Below are positions 14,101 through 25,848 of a stretch of DNA of 64,000 bases, piece by piece (position 1 is the first letter of the stretch; every line of letters begins with the position of its first letter). The notes under the pieces were generated by a model. That model was given only the letters and a program-made list of their open reading frames with translations, searched no databases and was not told where the DNA came from. The stretch is from Agroathelia rolfsii (Eukaryota; Basidiomycota; Agaricomycetes; Amylocorticiales; Amylocorticiaceae), in the NCBI GenBank assembly GCA_018343915.1, contig JABRWF010000003.1, positions 62,001-126,000 on the forward strand, written 5' to 3'. The translations under genes were made by a program, and so were the position numbers.

Positions 14101-14469
14101 TTGTTACCAATGAGTCGATCATCTAATGAAAGAATTGCATAGGGTCTTTTGTCTGCATTGGTCAGGTATGAAAAAAGTATATCTTCTTTTCCAATCATAT
14201 GAATTACTGTATCAGCTCCGCCATCTCGGCTGTGGCCATGAGTAAGGACCCCGATTCCGTTCCCAAAGGAGGGGCTCATGGATACTTTTCATTCATTTTG
14301 TATTCTATCGCTGGTCTCGCTCGTACGTTCCAGCATCTCTTTTCCAACCATATCACCTGTCTCATCGGTTTCATGTACAGTTATCCGGTTCATTGGTTCC
14401 TCGCTATATGTGTTTGTGTGGGGTTTCGGAGGTATCGCCATTGACTTCCTCACCTCTATCCGTGGTTGA
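11184..14469 (+). CDS. chs: Chitin synthase (class I-III type)
   Basis: Polymerises UDP-GlcNAc into chitin at the plasma membrane. Thirteen exons: 11184-11201, 11272-11594, 11653-12682, 12732-12824, 12890-13069, 13131-13340, 13406-13552, 13611-13694, 13745-13996, 14063-14089, 14143-14165, 14216-14322 and 14381-14469. They give 860 residues, near the usual 850-950. The acidic N-terminus is followed by [11 protein letters not shown], the [12 protein letters not shown] region and the glycosyltransferase core with [23 protein letters not shown] and the hallmark QRRRWLNG. About six membrane segments follow, then [11 protein letters not shown] and the final membrane pair. Intron 4 begins with GC (CAG|GCGAGT) and exons 10 and 11 are only 27 and 23 nt. 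The first exon is only six codons; an alternative upstream start cannot be excluded. It converges on Rtf2 with about 208 bp between stop codons. Confidence 0.95.
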
Positions 14470-14676
14470 GTAGTAAAACAATGGTCCCAAGACGGCTGGT
14501 ACTATGCCGCTGAAAGTGATTAGAATGTCATTTTGTATTTCTGTTTCCGGGAAAGGTTAATATAACTATCGATCTTGCATAAAATACAATTAGACATATG
14601 GTATAAGTAAGATTATATCTATCAGTACACACAGTAAAGAAAAAGCATGTCAATCCATCCAGAAGAGTTTGATAGA

Positions 14677-15822
14677 TCAAGCGTACTGAAAAAAAAAACA
14701 TTGAGTTTCTCTTTTCAGTAAGGCATAAATATAACCTTTTGATACTTACTCTTGTAAAAGTGTTCATCGTTGTGAACGTCTCCTTTTTTTTGGGTTTCCC
14801 TGCTTGGCTACTCGTATAGAGACTCTTAACCGCTTCGCTCATGCCAGCTTTGCGCTTGGCCTCTTCGGCAGCAAGCGCTGCGCTCAACGTAGCAGAGCCT
14901 CCTGACAGAGTTGTAGTTGGCTTCTTCTTGGAGGCGGGAGCATCAACGGCGCTTGCCTCTTCTTCAGCCTTACGTTTCTTCTTTTTAGTAGGCTCAAGAA
15001 GTCGCTGGCGCTGCATGGCTAGCTGCATTTCCTCTTCCTCTTCTGGCGAAGGATTGAGCGTCCGGATTGATGTCTTTGGGGAATATTTAGTGCCGCAGTT
15101 CGGGCAAAGTGACAGCGGTGATGTTGCCTCAACCTCTGTTGGTGATTTTACGTCCTCCTCTGTTACCTTCGGGCCGTCTTTGACAACTTTGTCAGTTGTC
15201 GAAGGTGGCGAAGGAGACTCAGTGTTTGCCAGTGTACGGAGGCCGGCTTGCGACATGACGCATCCGCAAGCGGAGATATATACAAACGGCTGAACACCAT
15301 TCATTTCCTTCATCGTCAAAGGACATACGAACGCTGCACGCTCGTGATCACCATTGACAGTCGACTTGACGGGGGCTGTGTTGGGCGTGAGCTTGAGTGT
15401 TGTAACGTCCTTGAGATTACGGATATGACCACATATGCGTTCACCATCGCCGTAGGATGATTTGTCAATGAGATATTCTATAATGGCATCTTTGTTGTAT
15501 AGCTTCCCCAAGGCGCACGAGACTATAGGTTCTTGTAATGGTTGCTGAGACGTAAAATATTGTAAACACAGCAGATACAAGGAGTCAGCGGTATGTGCAC
15601 CCACCTTGGACAATGCGCAGAAGAACCAGCGTGCCTTGGACTGGTTAGCCTTGTCGGCCTGTTCCGCCTGGAGGAGACAGACAGCATCTGATTAGTCACT
15701 GCTTGCTGCTTGACAAGTATGATCATAAGGGAGGCGGAAGCATGGGATATATTGTATAATACCTTTGCTTTTGTCCGTACGAGATCTCTGCGGTCTGGGA
15801 TGCTTCCACCGTCATTCCCCAT
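14677..15822 (-). CDS. rtf2: Rtf2 replication termination factor 2 homologue
   Basis: Nuclear PCNA-associated factor that promotes fork stalling at termination sites in fission yeast and is removed by the proteasome at stalled forks in animals. It starts with MGNDGGSIPDRRDLV at 15822, the conserved Rtf2 N-terminus, then AEQADKANQ and WFFCALS-KQPLQEPIV. The zinc-finger-like core includes CALGKLYNKDAIIEYLID, FVCPLTMKEMNG, SACGCVMS and CPNCGTKY. The tail is acidic then Lys-rich (KKKKRKAEEE) and ends, after a last intron, in TFTRYA. Two introns split the first 40 residues and one precedes the final three codons. Without that last intron the frame runs into unrelated AT-rich sequence, so I use the spliced stop at 14677-14679. 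It shares a 239-bp divergent promoter with the Rab11 gene. Confidence 0.92.
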
Positions 15823-16061
15823 GGCTGTATCACTATTACTGTTGCTGTTTTGTGAGGTGTATAAGACTGGGATGATAGCCTGAATTTCAAGTTCCTGATG
15901 CGGTTGAGAGTAATGGCGGATTTAAACTCCGAATATAGAGCACCTTTGCACTGCCACAGCTAGCTGCCTCGGCGGCGGCTGCTGCTGTTACTTATACGTT
16001 ATACCTCTTCTGTACTCCTTACCCGCTTTACCCTTGCTTTTTCTACTTATTACGACTCGAT
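15823..16061. promoter_or_regulatory. Short divergent promoter, Rtf2 / Rab11
   Basis: Only 239 bases separate the two start codons, so both genes probably share this promoter. The Rab11 side is pyrimidine-rich immediately before the ATG. Confidence 0.55.
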
Positions 16062-17209
<1,148 letters not shown>

Positions 17210-17330
17210 ATAGTAGGGCTGCGCCCGTGTTGTCTGTTGTCCATCTCGTAGTGTATGTACTTCGTATATTGGATTTCTATTCGCCTCTTTGTCTTTATTT
17301 TGCTGGTGTGCTTCTTTCTCTTTTCTCTTC

Positions 17331-17371
17331 TTTTTTTTTTAAAAAAAAAAAAAAGAAAAAAAAAGAAAAAA
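17331..17371. repeat. Homopolymeric T-run followed by A-rich run
   Basis: About ten T followed by about fourteen A, then A-runs interrupted by single G residues. It lies in the Rab11 3' flank and forms one edge of the candidate SINE. Confidence 0.8.
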
Positions 17372-17650
17372 GTTTGCGAAGGGCACGACACGCTGCGCGA
17401 CTGACGACTGGTCCTGATCTCGGAAGACTAACTCGGCGAGCCCCAGGCGTTGCGGAATTACTTCCCTGGCGCATCTGAGGCGGATTATTCCAAGTCACGC
17501 TGCGGCTTGCGCCGTGGCAGAGCTGTGGACACCAAGTTTTCTCGAGGGGACGGTCTTGAACCAGCGCACTGACATGTGAATCCGCTGACATAAGCCACCT
17601 CGCATTCCCGGGTTAGGGCCGTTACAGCCGCTGCGCCATTGGACAATGTC
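17355..17650 (-). mobile_element. Candidate tRNA-derived SINE
   Basis: On the minus strand an RNA polymerase III A-box-like sequence TGGCGCAGCGG (17628-17638) is followed 65 nt later by a B-box-like GGTTCAAGACC (17552-17562) that fits GWTCRANNC. The region is GC-rich compared with its flanks, carries no gene, and ends on this strand in long T-runs near 17,355-17,372, which could act as a Pol III terminator or be the element's tail. Acceptor-stem pairing for a real tRNA is absent. No clear target-site duplication was found, so the element boundaries are approximate. Confidence 0.4.
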
Positions 17651-17828
17651 TATGTATAGGCTTATGATTATCATACCACCATGAAATGTGCACTTGACAT
17701 GAGGTACTGGCAACATCCCAATCCGGCTCTTTGCATCATCCAGCCAGTGCGCTTCCAGGCCGCAGATGTTCAAGTTACAGCCCTCCCAGCATGCCTTCAC
17801 ATAGGCGCTCCCTCTGTTCATAACCACC

Positions 17829-18917
17829 ATGTCTCTCCTGTTGGGCCCCTTTATTGACGTCTATCGTTATGCACTTGCCCCCGTCGCTCCTTTTACCTGG
17901 TTTGGGCTCAATGTCACCTCGCTCGATCTTGCGGCCACTTTCAGACTATGTCTTGCCTTGAGGCAGCTACGAGAGGACGTGAGGGCTAAGCACATTGCAG
18001 CTTACGGCCCCGCACGCGTAGAGCCCCGCTCTTTTATCCGGGAAGTCGTCACGACATTGACCGTGGTGTATGGTGGTGAAGCAGTCGTTGGTAGGCATTT
18101 ACCACTTTCCATATCCTCCCGACCGGTCAAAACGTAACCATATGCACACCTTTAGCTCCTCTTCTGGGAACAACACCTTCCTTTATGGTGTCTGGCGTAT
18201 TCCCCACACTTTATATCCTTGTCCAGGCATTGATAGAATACATTCCCGTCGTTCCATCGCCGTCCCTACAACTAGACCTGCCTCTCTCAGTCTTGGACGG
18301 TTTTACACGTGCTTTCTTGTTATGCAATCTCATCCCCCCTGCGGTCACTGCTAATGCGTCTCCTATCGTTGCCTCCTCACCCTGGACGCTGTTGATCTCA
18401 TCTCTTGTATGTGGTATCCTGTCTTGTTGCTGTTTCTATCCTCTCAACGATGATATACCTTAGGTTATCGCTAATGGTGGTTTCTTCATTACCGGCCTAA
18501 CCTCTCTTCTTTCTCCCACATCACTTGCACTCAGTACACCATCTGAAATGTTGCCCTATGGCTGGACGACGACTGACTTATGGTGTGCACCGCTCATCAC
18601 GGGCGTGTATGCCCTCCTCACACACGCCCAACCGTTCTGGGAGGAGGCCCATAATGTCCTCAGTGCGATCCTCGGTGGTGCAGAGCTGAAGGCTGGACAA
18701 ACTGTAGAGGCTGTTGACGCTGAGGTTGTCCGTGCGGCATGTGCAGCGGCCTTGGCTATAGCCTTCTCCACTCGCACAATGAAGAATTTTAGAGCAGCGC
18801 GGGTGGTCAATAACAACACAACAGTTAGCAAGGACGAGCTAGGTATGTACTCAAATGCTACATAAGTTTGATTTGGTCACTGAAACACCGTGCTTAGTAG
18901 AGAAAAAGACACAGTAA
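17829..18917 (+). CDS. TRIC-like (TMEM38-like) ER multi-pass membrane protein, tentative
   Basis: Four exons (17829-18090, 18156-18406, 18464-18842, 18898-18917) give 303 residues with about six or seven hydrophobic segments. Two stretches recall trimeric intracellular cation channels: REVVTTLTVVYGGE resembles the KEV...GG motif, and ANGGFFITGLTSLL followed later by LITGVYALLTHAQ resembles the GGxxI and LLGAVLFTLQHT regions. Length also fits TRIC (about 280-300). The last seven codons sit in a 20-nt exon and create the C-terminus KKTQ, a KKxx ER-retrieval signal; without splicing the protein would end MYSNAT instead. TRIC proteins conduct potassium as counter-ion to ER calcium release. The assignment rests on motif resemblance only. 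Confidence 0.5.
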
Positions 18918-19419
18918 TGAGGTTATGTTTATCTTTTGTTGCATGACTAACGAGTAGAAATACAAGTAGAGATGATGTAAACATTAGAGGACAATGTTTA
19001 AATTTTTGCATGAACAAAAAAAGGCATCATCACACCGCCATCGAAAAAATCAATGATATCACAGCGACAGCAGCTCACAAAAGAAGTAATGAAGAATGAG
19101 AGTAGCAGCATGATGATACATCGAGAATATCCAGGAACAAAATTTTCAAGTCTTGAGACCAAGTTCAGGCACATGGTGAATGTACGGAAAGAGCAATTAG
19201 TGCTGCTAGTGGCGGGTTGTCAAAGCCTGCTGCCGCCATGTTGCTCATGCACTCCATTACAATACTCTTCGATTTGGACCTGGGAAGCTCTTATAAGCTA
19301 TTTTTCGTCTGACCCGATAAACCCCGATCGGATTGATCATAAGATGCTTTATACTCGCCAGTGCACTTTATATCATATATATATCATATACGGACCTGAT
19401 CTCTCACACATCTTCTATC
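18918..19419. other. Intergenic region, EH1 promoter
   Basis: About 500 bases. The last 100 carry CCGATCGG (19324-19331) and AT-rich TATA-like sequence (TATATCATATATATATC, from about 19,369). Confidence 0.5.
19324..19331. promoter_or_regulatory. CCGATCGG palindrome upstream of EH1
   Basis: Perfect 8-bp palindrome about 90 bp before the EH1 start, in the context CCGATCGGAT that is also found upstream of EH4 and EH5. CCG-N2-CGG half-sites suggest a Zn2Cys6 factor, an inference. Confidence 0.4.
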
Positions 19420-20809
19420 ATGTCGAATGATAACGTTGAGTTCGTTGGGCCTCCTCCGTTTGTAATTGACATCCCACTGCCGGCCGTTGAACAAGTTATA
19501 AATGCAGCAAGGTCCTATGATGCGCAACCGTATCTCAACAACTTACTTTCAGAGTCAATTAACGAAGAAGACCTTACTTATGGCCTTCCTCCTACCGTTT
19601 TCACCCGCCTCGTTGATCGTCTCCGGGATGGATTCAGTTGGTCTGAGTGGCAAAGCAAGATGAACGCCATGGGCGACCATCATATCCTGACAGTCAAAGG
19701 CATCGATGCTGGTGCTGATCTTGACATACATTTAGTACACAGACATTCTACAAATGCAAGTGCGATCCCATTACTTATGCTGCACGGATGGCCAGGGATT
19801 TTCCTCGGGTTTGAGGGCATCATTCCCCTTCTGACGGACAAGTACCACATTGTGTGCCCGTCCATACCTGGTTATACGTTCTCCAGTGCTCCTAAGAACC
19901 TGGAGAGATCTAGTAATCCTGCACCACTTGTCACAGCTCAGGTCGCAAAGTCCTATGATGCATTATGCGTAGCCTTGGATATAGCAAGTATGTGGTGCAG
20001 GGTGCTGACTGGGGTGGTCCGCTTGCTATGCGCCTCGCGCACTTGTTTCCGGAGAGATGTCAAGCTTTGCGTGAGTCAATTATTGCAAGGTTGAATTATA
20101 CTGTTAATCAATTGATGTTCCGCCTAGACATAAATGTTTATAATCGACGCGGTGATGAAAAGCTGGAAGAATCGTCGCTTTCTGATATTGAGCGGGAAGG
20201 TTTGCGCCGTGGCCGCGAGTTTCGAAGTAAAGGGCAAGCATATCTTTTGATGCAGGGAGCAACACCTTATGTACGTCTCTTCCAACAAGCAAGATTTTGC
20301 TAATTCCATCTATGCACCGCAGACTTTGGGGGCTGTATTATCTGCAAGTCCTATCTCTGTCCTTGCTTACTTTGGCGAAAAGATGTATCGCTGGTCTGCC
20401 CCAAGTAAACGCTTATCAACCGACTTCATCATCGCCAACAGCCTGCTCTATTGGTTCACTGAGTCTTTCACCTCCTCGTTTTGGCGTTATTACCTTTTGA
20501 TTTCTGGAAATGGACCAGAACTTGAATTACTTGGTCAAAAGGTTGATCAGCCCACGGCAATAGGTTTCGGTACGTTAAGATAGTTGGTTATGAAATCCAT
20601 GTTGATACTAAGTGGGATATGGTGTAGGGCCAGATGAAATTGCATGGGCTCCTAAGCAACTCTTAATGGACATGGGTATCAACATCTCTTCGTATAATGT
20701 TCTTGAACGTGGTGGACATTTCCTCGCTGCAGAAGCTCCTGAGATCTTAGCCAAAGATGTGGTCCGACACTTTAGCTCACAGGAGGTTATAAGTGCACTG
20801 AAGGAGTGA
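19420..20809 (+). pseudogene. Epoxide hydrolase EH1, frameshifted
   Basis: Alpha/beta-hydrolase-fold epoxide hydrolase of the microsomal/EHN type, converting epoxides to diols. The four-exon layout matches its neighbours (19420-20070, 20128-20270, 20323-20569, 20628-20809). The EHN domain, HGWPG oxyanion-hole motif, nucleophile region QGADWGG, cap region and final GGHFLAAEAPE with the catalytic His are all recognisable. However, exon 1 is 651 nt where the EH2 and EH3 exons are 652: one base is missing near 19,961-19,963, just after the codons for SYDA. Upstream and downstream halves are therefore in different frames, and the nucleophile lies after the break. It may be a young pseudogene or an assembly error; the rest shows no decay. 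Confidence 0.75.
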
Positions 20810-21214
20810 AAATACTTACTGTTTGGTCAGTGTGCATACGAATGACACTATACGCTATCATGAAATATCACCTAGTGTGGGCTGGGAATGAATAAATAGT
20901 CGAGTGCAGTTGAGTAAAAAATGATCGCATACATGTAATACATGCATTGCGAACACGACTCGGAGATTGCATTGATTTGGCCGTGTCCGTGTATCGGTGC
21001 TGGATGACAACGTCGTTCTTTTGTCAACCAATTCAAGTCGCCCTCGGGCTGTTTTCTATTAACACAGAAGGCTGCTTACATATGAATTCGCGACTGCTGA
21101 CATGATATGCCTTTAGTGCTGCTACTTATAGTGCGTCCTGTGACTTTGTTGGCTTGCACGTAGCTCGAATCTCCTTCCAAATCAGAAAGCTTCATCGATA
21201 TCATACCCTAAGTC

Positions 21215-22615
21215 ATGTCCAGTAAAGACGTTGAATTTATAGGGCCTCGTCCATTCACTATCAACATCTCTCAGGCGGCATTTGATGAAGTCGTACAGGC
21301 GGCCAAGGCCTATCAAGTGCAGCCATACTTGAATAATCTATTGTCCAAGCAAATCGATGAAGAAGACTTCACATATGGAATCCCTCCTACTCTCTTTCTT
21401 CGCCTTTTGGATCGTCTCAAAGATGGGTTCAGCTGGTCTGAATGGCAAACCAAGATCAACGACATGGGTTCTCACCATATCCTGACTGTCAAAGGCGTCG
21501 ATGCTGGCGCTGATCTCGATGTGCACTTCGTCCATAGACGCTCCACGAATCCTTCTGCGATACCATTGCTTCTTGTACACGGATGGCCAGGCAGTTTCTT
21601 GGAGTTCGAGGGAATCTCCAAACTATTGACAAATAAATATCATATCATATGCCCATCGATTCCTGGGTACACATTTTCTAGTCCTCCCAAGAACCTAGAA
21701 GGGTCCAATGATCCCGCACCTCTTATTACGGCTCAAATCGCGCAATGCTTTGATGCCGTCATGCGCAGCTTGGGATACAACAAGTACGTTGCGCAAGGTG
21801 GTGATTGGGGTAGTATCCTTGTCAGACGCGTAGCACATTTGTTCCCACAGCGATGCAGAGCACTGCGTAAGCATTTCATATGTTCCTTTGCCCTATCATG
21901 AGCTGAGAGGGCGCTTCATTGGCAGATCTTAATTTCATCAGCCAACGCGGTGGCCCAAAGGCGTTGAACCCTGATGATCCTTCTCTTTCTGAACTCGAGA
22001 AGACGGGATTGCAAAGAGGGATAGAATTCCGAGCCAAAGGCCAAGCATATGCTCTCATGCAAGGCACTACTCCTTATGTATGCTTTCTGTCAACTATATC
22101 GTACTCACTCGTGCTTAATATCCTAAACAGACGTTAGGAGCGGTGCTGTCTACAAGCCCAATATCCGTCTTAGCTTACATCGGCGAGAAGATGTACCGCT
22201 GGTCTGCACCTGGCACACATCTTCCAACCGATTTCATTATTGCAAACTCACTCTTGTATTGGTTCACAAAATCGCTCAGTTCGTCTTTCTGGCTGTATTA
22301 CCTGTTTCACTCAGGCAATGGGGAAGAAGAAAAAACCGTTCGTCAAGAAACTAGGCAACCCACAGCCCTTGGTTTCGGTACGTAGCTCTCAGATCAATAT
22401 ATATATCAGTTATTACATCTAATATATATGCAGGGCCCCACGAAATCTTCTGGATTCCTAAAGTCATTGTGGTAGGAATGGACATCAATGTCTCGTCTTG
22501 GAATGTGCTTGGCCGTGGTGGTCATTTCCTCGCCGCAGAAGCCCCTGATGTCTTAGCTGAAGATATGGACCGACATTTTAGCTCTGAAGAGGTCCAAAAG
22601 GTTGTGTTTGATTAA
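21215..22615 (+). CDS. Epoxide hydrolase EH2
   Basis: Intact EHN-type epoxide hydrolase of 410 residues in four exons (21215-21866, 21926-22077, 22131-22377, 22434-22615). It starts MSSKDVEFIGPRPF. The EHN domain covers about residues 5-110, HGWPG follows at about 128, and the nucleophile Asp lies in GGDWGSI. The cap Tyr is probably in GQAYALMQ, with a second candidate in FWLYY, and the charge-relay His is in RGGHFLAAEAPD. It has no signal peptide, so it is probably cytosolic. It is closest to EH3. Introns at the same positions in all five copies support the model. Likely role: detoxification of plant- or lignin-derived or endogenous epoxides; the substrate cannot be told from sequence. Confidence 0.92.
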
Positions 22616-23793
22616 TATGTATGTTTCTTGCACGGATGCTATTGATCATATGGATCAACCAAAGTAATCTAAAGGCTCAAAGCCGTCTGCTTCTTGTATG
22701 TATATTCCTAGTAGGCATAAAAATTAGTTAAACAAATGTACAGTAACGTTCAATGCATAGCAATGATCCTAGATCTCTTGGCCCTTTAAGGTGTTTTCAC
22801 AAAAGTCCAGTATGAATTGAATGAGGAATTTTTATCCTGTTGAGCATGGATTTTTGATCCCATCACTTGAAATTACAGAATGTGTTGGAATGGCACATAC
22901 TAAATATATGCGGATTAATAGTTAAATAATGAAGACAGTCGCTTTATATAGGAATGTATATTCTTATTAGGGAACAAGCCACTGCTCTTCCTCAAGTAAT
23001 CTGATTTATTAACTCATTCAAGATGAAGTTAGACTCTGGCCATTGAGGCCATATTATTAAGAACCTGAATGCAACAATCTGCTGTTCACAGGAAATAGTC
23101 ACCGGATGCACAGTTTGTCGACAGGAGGGCTCTGGAACGCTGAGAAAAGTCATAGAAGCAGGCAAATATATAGCAGACACAAAACGCGTATAGAAAATGC
23201 TAAAGAGAGGCTAAGAAAAAGAGAAAACATAACATAGGTAATCCAGTTATATACACTGAGAACACGACTAGACAATCAGTCATTAACATACACTACTAGT
23301 AGTACGGGCAGCCCAACCAACTCGGCCGTCTGCCAAGATCCGGGATTCTGTGATCGAAGTCAGTTGTCCCAAGTATCTATTGGTTAACCATGTTATTTCC
23401 TCGGTCAATGTACATTTGTGCTTGAAATACCCTCAGGAAAGAAGAGTTCTTGACACACAGCACTTGAAAATATACAAATCAGCATATACAGCTACCATAT
23501 TGTTGTGTTGTTAAGTAGAATTTCAATCTTTGTTATTGATGATCTTTCCGCCTTGCTTTTCCATTGACATGGTATAAATAACCGTCATTTATTGCGTCAC
23601 TTGAAGCCGACTTCGATTTGTAAACCACCCATGTGTTTTCTTCATAAGATGAGTGACTGATTACATACACTCTTGCAACAGCTGATTCATCGTCAATATA
23701 TGCCAGCAAGTGATAGCTGTGTAATATTTATAATGCGCGCTCAAATAAAAACACTTATGGCTTTGCGCCCCACCTGGGCTTTCAATCTTGAAT
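22616..23793. other. Intergenic region between EH2 and EH3
   Basis: About 1.2 kb, AT-rich, no supported gene. EH3's proximal promoter has AT-rich sequence (ATATTTATAATG) near 23,725. Confidence 0.5.
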
Positions 23794-25219
23794 ATGTCTG
23801 AAAAAGGCGTTGACTTCACTGGGCCTCGTCCATTCATTGTTGATATTCCCCAGGCGGCATTTGACGAGGTTGTGCAGGCAGCGAAATCTTACCAAGTACA
23901 GCCGTACTTGAACAATCTATTGGCCAAGCAAGTCGATGAAGAAGACTTCACATATGGAATCCCTCCCACTCTCTTCCTTCGTCTTTTGGATCGTCTTAAA
24001 GATGGGTTCAGTTGGTCTGAATGGCAAACCAAGATCAATGACATGGGTTCTCATCATATCCTGACTGTCAAAGGCGTCGATGCTGGTGCTGATCTTGACA
24101 TGCACTTCGTCCATAGACGCTCCGCGAACCCATTTGCAATACCGCTGCTTCTTGTACATGGGTGGCCAGGTAGTTTCTTGGAGTTCGAAGGCATCATACC
24201 GTTGCTAACAGAGAAATATCATATCGTGTGCCCATCGATCCCTGGGTACACGTTCTCCAGCCCTCCCAAGAACCTGGAAGGGTCTAACGGGACAGCACCT
24301 TTGATCTATGCTCAAGTTGCCCAGTGTTTTGATGCTGCTATGCGTAGTCTTGGGTATCACAAATACGTTGCACAGGGCGGCGACTGGGGGAGTGTATTAG
24401 TCAGGCGCGTGGCACATTTGTTTCCTCAGCGATGCAGAGCATTGCGTAAGTAACGAATCTAATGATGATATCCTTTTCTTTGATGAATACTGAGAGGATG
24501 AACTATGATTAGATCTTAATTTCTTTAGCTATGGCGATATCCGCAAAGTACTAGATCCTAATGACCCGACTCTTTCGGAAATTGAGAAGAAAGGCTTGGA
24601 ACGCATGGAAGAGTTCAAGACTAAGGGTCAAGCATATGGTCTAATGCAAGGCACCACGCCCTATGTAAGAATGTTTTATAAAGATACACTATTTGCTCAG
24701 AGCCGCTCATGTGCATCACCTTCAGACATTGGGTGCGATACTGTCCGCAAGCCCAATCTCCGTCTTGGCTTACATCGGTGAAAAGATGTATCGCTGGTCT
24801 GCACCTGGTACACACCTTCCAACTGATTTTATAATTGCGAATTGTCTCCTGTATTGGTTTACAAAATCATTGAGCTCGTCTTTCTGGTTGTATTACCATA
24901 TTTTTTCGGGAAACGGGGAAGAACCCAAGGCCATTTCTCAGGAGCTCAAAATCAAGCAACCTACCGCGTATGGTGGTGGTGCGTGGCTTTGCAACCATGG
25001 AAAATCTTGATCCTCGTCTAACCTAGCATGTATGCAGGACCTCACGAAATATTTTGGGTCCCCAAGCAATCCATACTGGATACAGACATCAATCTGACAT
25101 CTTGGAACGTTCTCAAACCGGGAGGACATTTTCTTGCAGCAGAAAATCCCAATGTGTTAGCAAGAGACATAGTTCAGCATTTTACTTCGGAAGAGGTCCA
25201 GAGGGCCTTGTCAAATTAA
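23794..25219 (+). CDS. Epoxide hydrolase EH3
   Basis: Intact paralogue of 412 residues in four exons (23794-24445, 24513-24664, 24726-24978, 25038-25219). I start at the ATG of MSEKGVDFTGPRPF. It has HGWPG, the GGDWGSV nucleophile motif, the cap Tyr in GQAYGLMQ and the His in PGGHFLAAENPN. It differs from EH2 by a small insertion near the end of exon 3 (YGGG region), and the exon 3 donor lies in a GGTGGTGGTG run where sliding is possible. No signal peptide is present. The pair EH2/EH3 forms one subfamily and EH1/EH4/EH5 another, judged by shared residues such as INDMGSHH against MNAMGDHH. Confidence 0.92.
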
Positions 25220-25848
25220 ACATGCATGACTAGTCATTTGTATTAGTGGATGAATAAACTCAATGACAGTAGGTGTATAGTAATTGCATAGTAAGGCCGT
25301 GATCATTGTATATGCCATTGCGCTAGGAACTAGTAGTATTACCGCCAGAGATGCTGCCAGTGCCAGTGGGGTGACTCGGACGGATGAATGAATGTCACAA
25401 GTCATTGTTTAGCCTAAATCCCGTTGGCCGGGAATTGAGTTGATTACGCCTCCCACGATTGATAAGACTCCGCTGAGATCAGCGAGCGGACATGTCCATG
25501 ATTGTGAACGCCGTGCGGACTTCTGTGGGTAATAGTAGCAATAGTACGTAAACTGCATAAAGCCACGTAAAATAAGTGCCGTGACCAAAGGAGTTCATCT
25601 CGACTTCGCTACTTCTATTCTTCTTAGGACTAACCACTGACTCAAATCAATGGTAAACTCCAAAGTATGTACCGACAAGTTCGAAGGGTTTTCTGATATC
25701 TATGAATGTGACTCGATGTCCCACATTGTTGCTCATCTGACCAATGCCGATCGGATGCGCTGAAAGAGTATTTAAACCTGCCGTAGGTCTGAAATCCTAC
25801 AGCATACATTCCTGAGTTTGCCGGTGCAACCCGTACACGTTACTCATC
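25220..25848. other. Intergenic region, EH4 promoter
   Basis: About 630 bases. From about 25,507 onward it is the start of the duplicated unit shared with EH5. It contains CCGATCGG and a TATTTAAA box (25769-25776) about 75 bp before the ATG. Confidence 0.55.
25747..25754. promoter_or_regulatory. CCGATCGG palindrome upstream of EH4
   Basis: Same element as at EH1 and EH5, 95-102 bp before the ATG and about 15 bp before a TATTTAAA box. Confidence 0.4.

Noticed and set aside
17495..17650. A tRNA gene suggested by A- and B-box matches
   Set aside because: The 7-bp acceptor stem does not pair and the T-stem has a mismatch, so it is treated as a tRNA-derived element candidate instead.
19955..20000. 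An extra intron explaining the EH1 frame change
   Set aside because: No donor/acceptor pair fits, the four paralogues have no intron here, and all flanking conserved residues are present with just one base missing.
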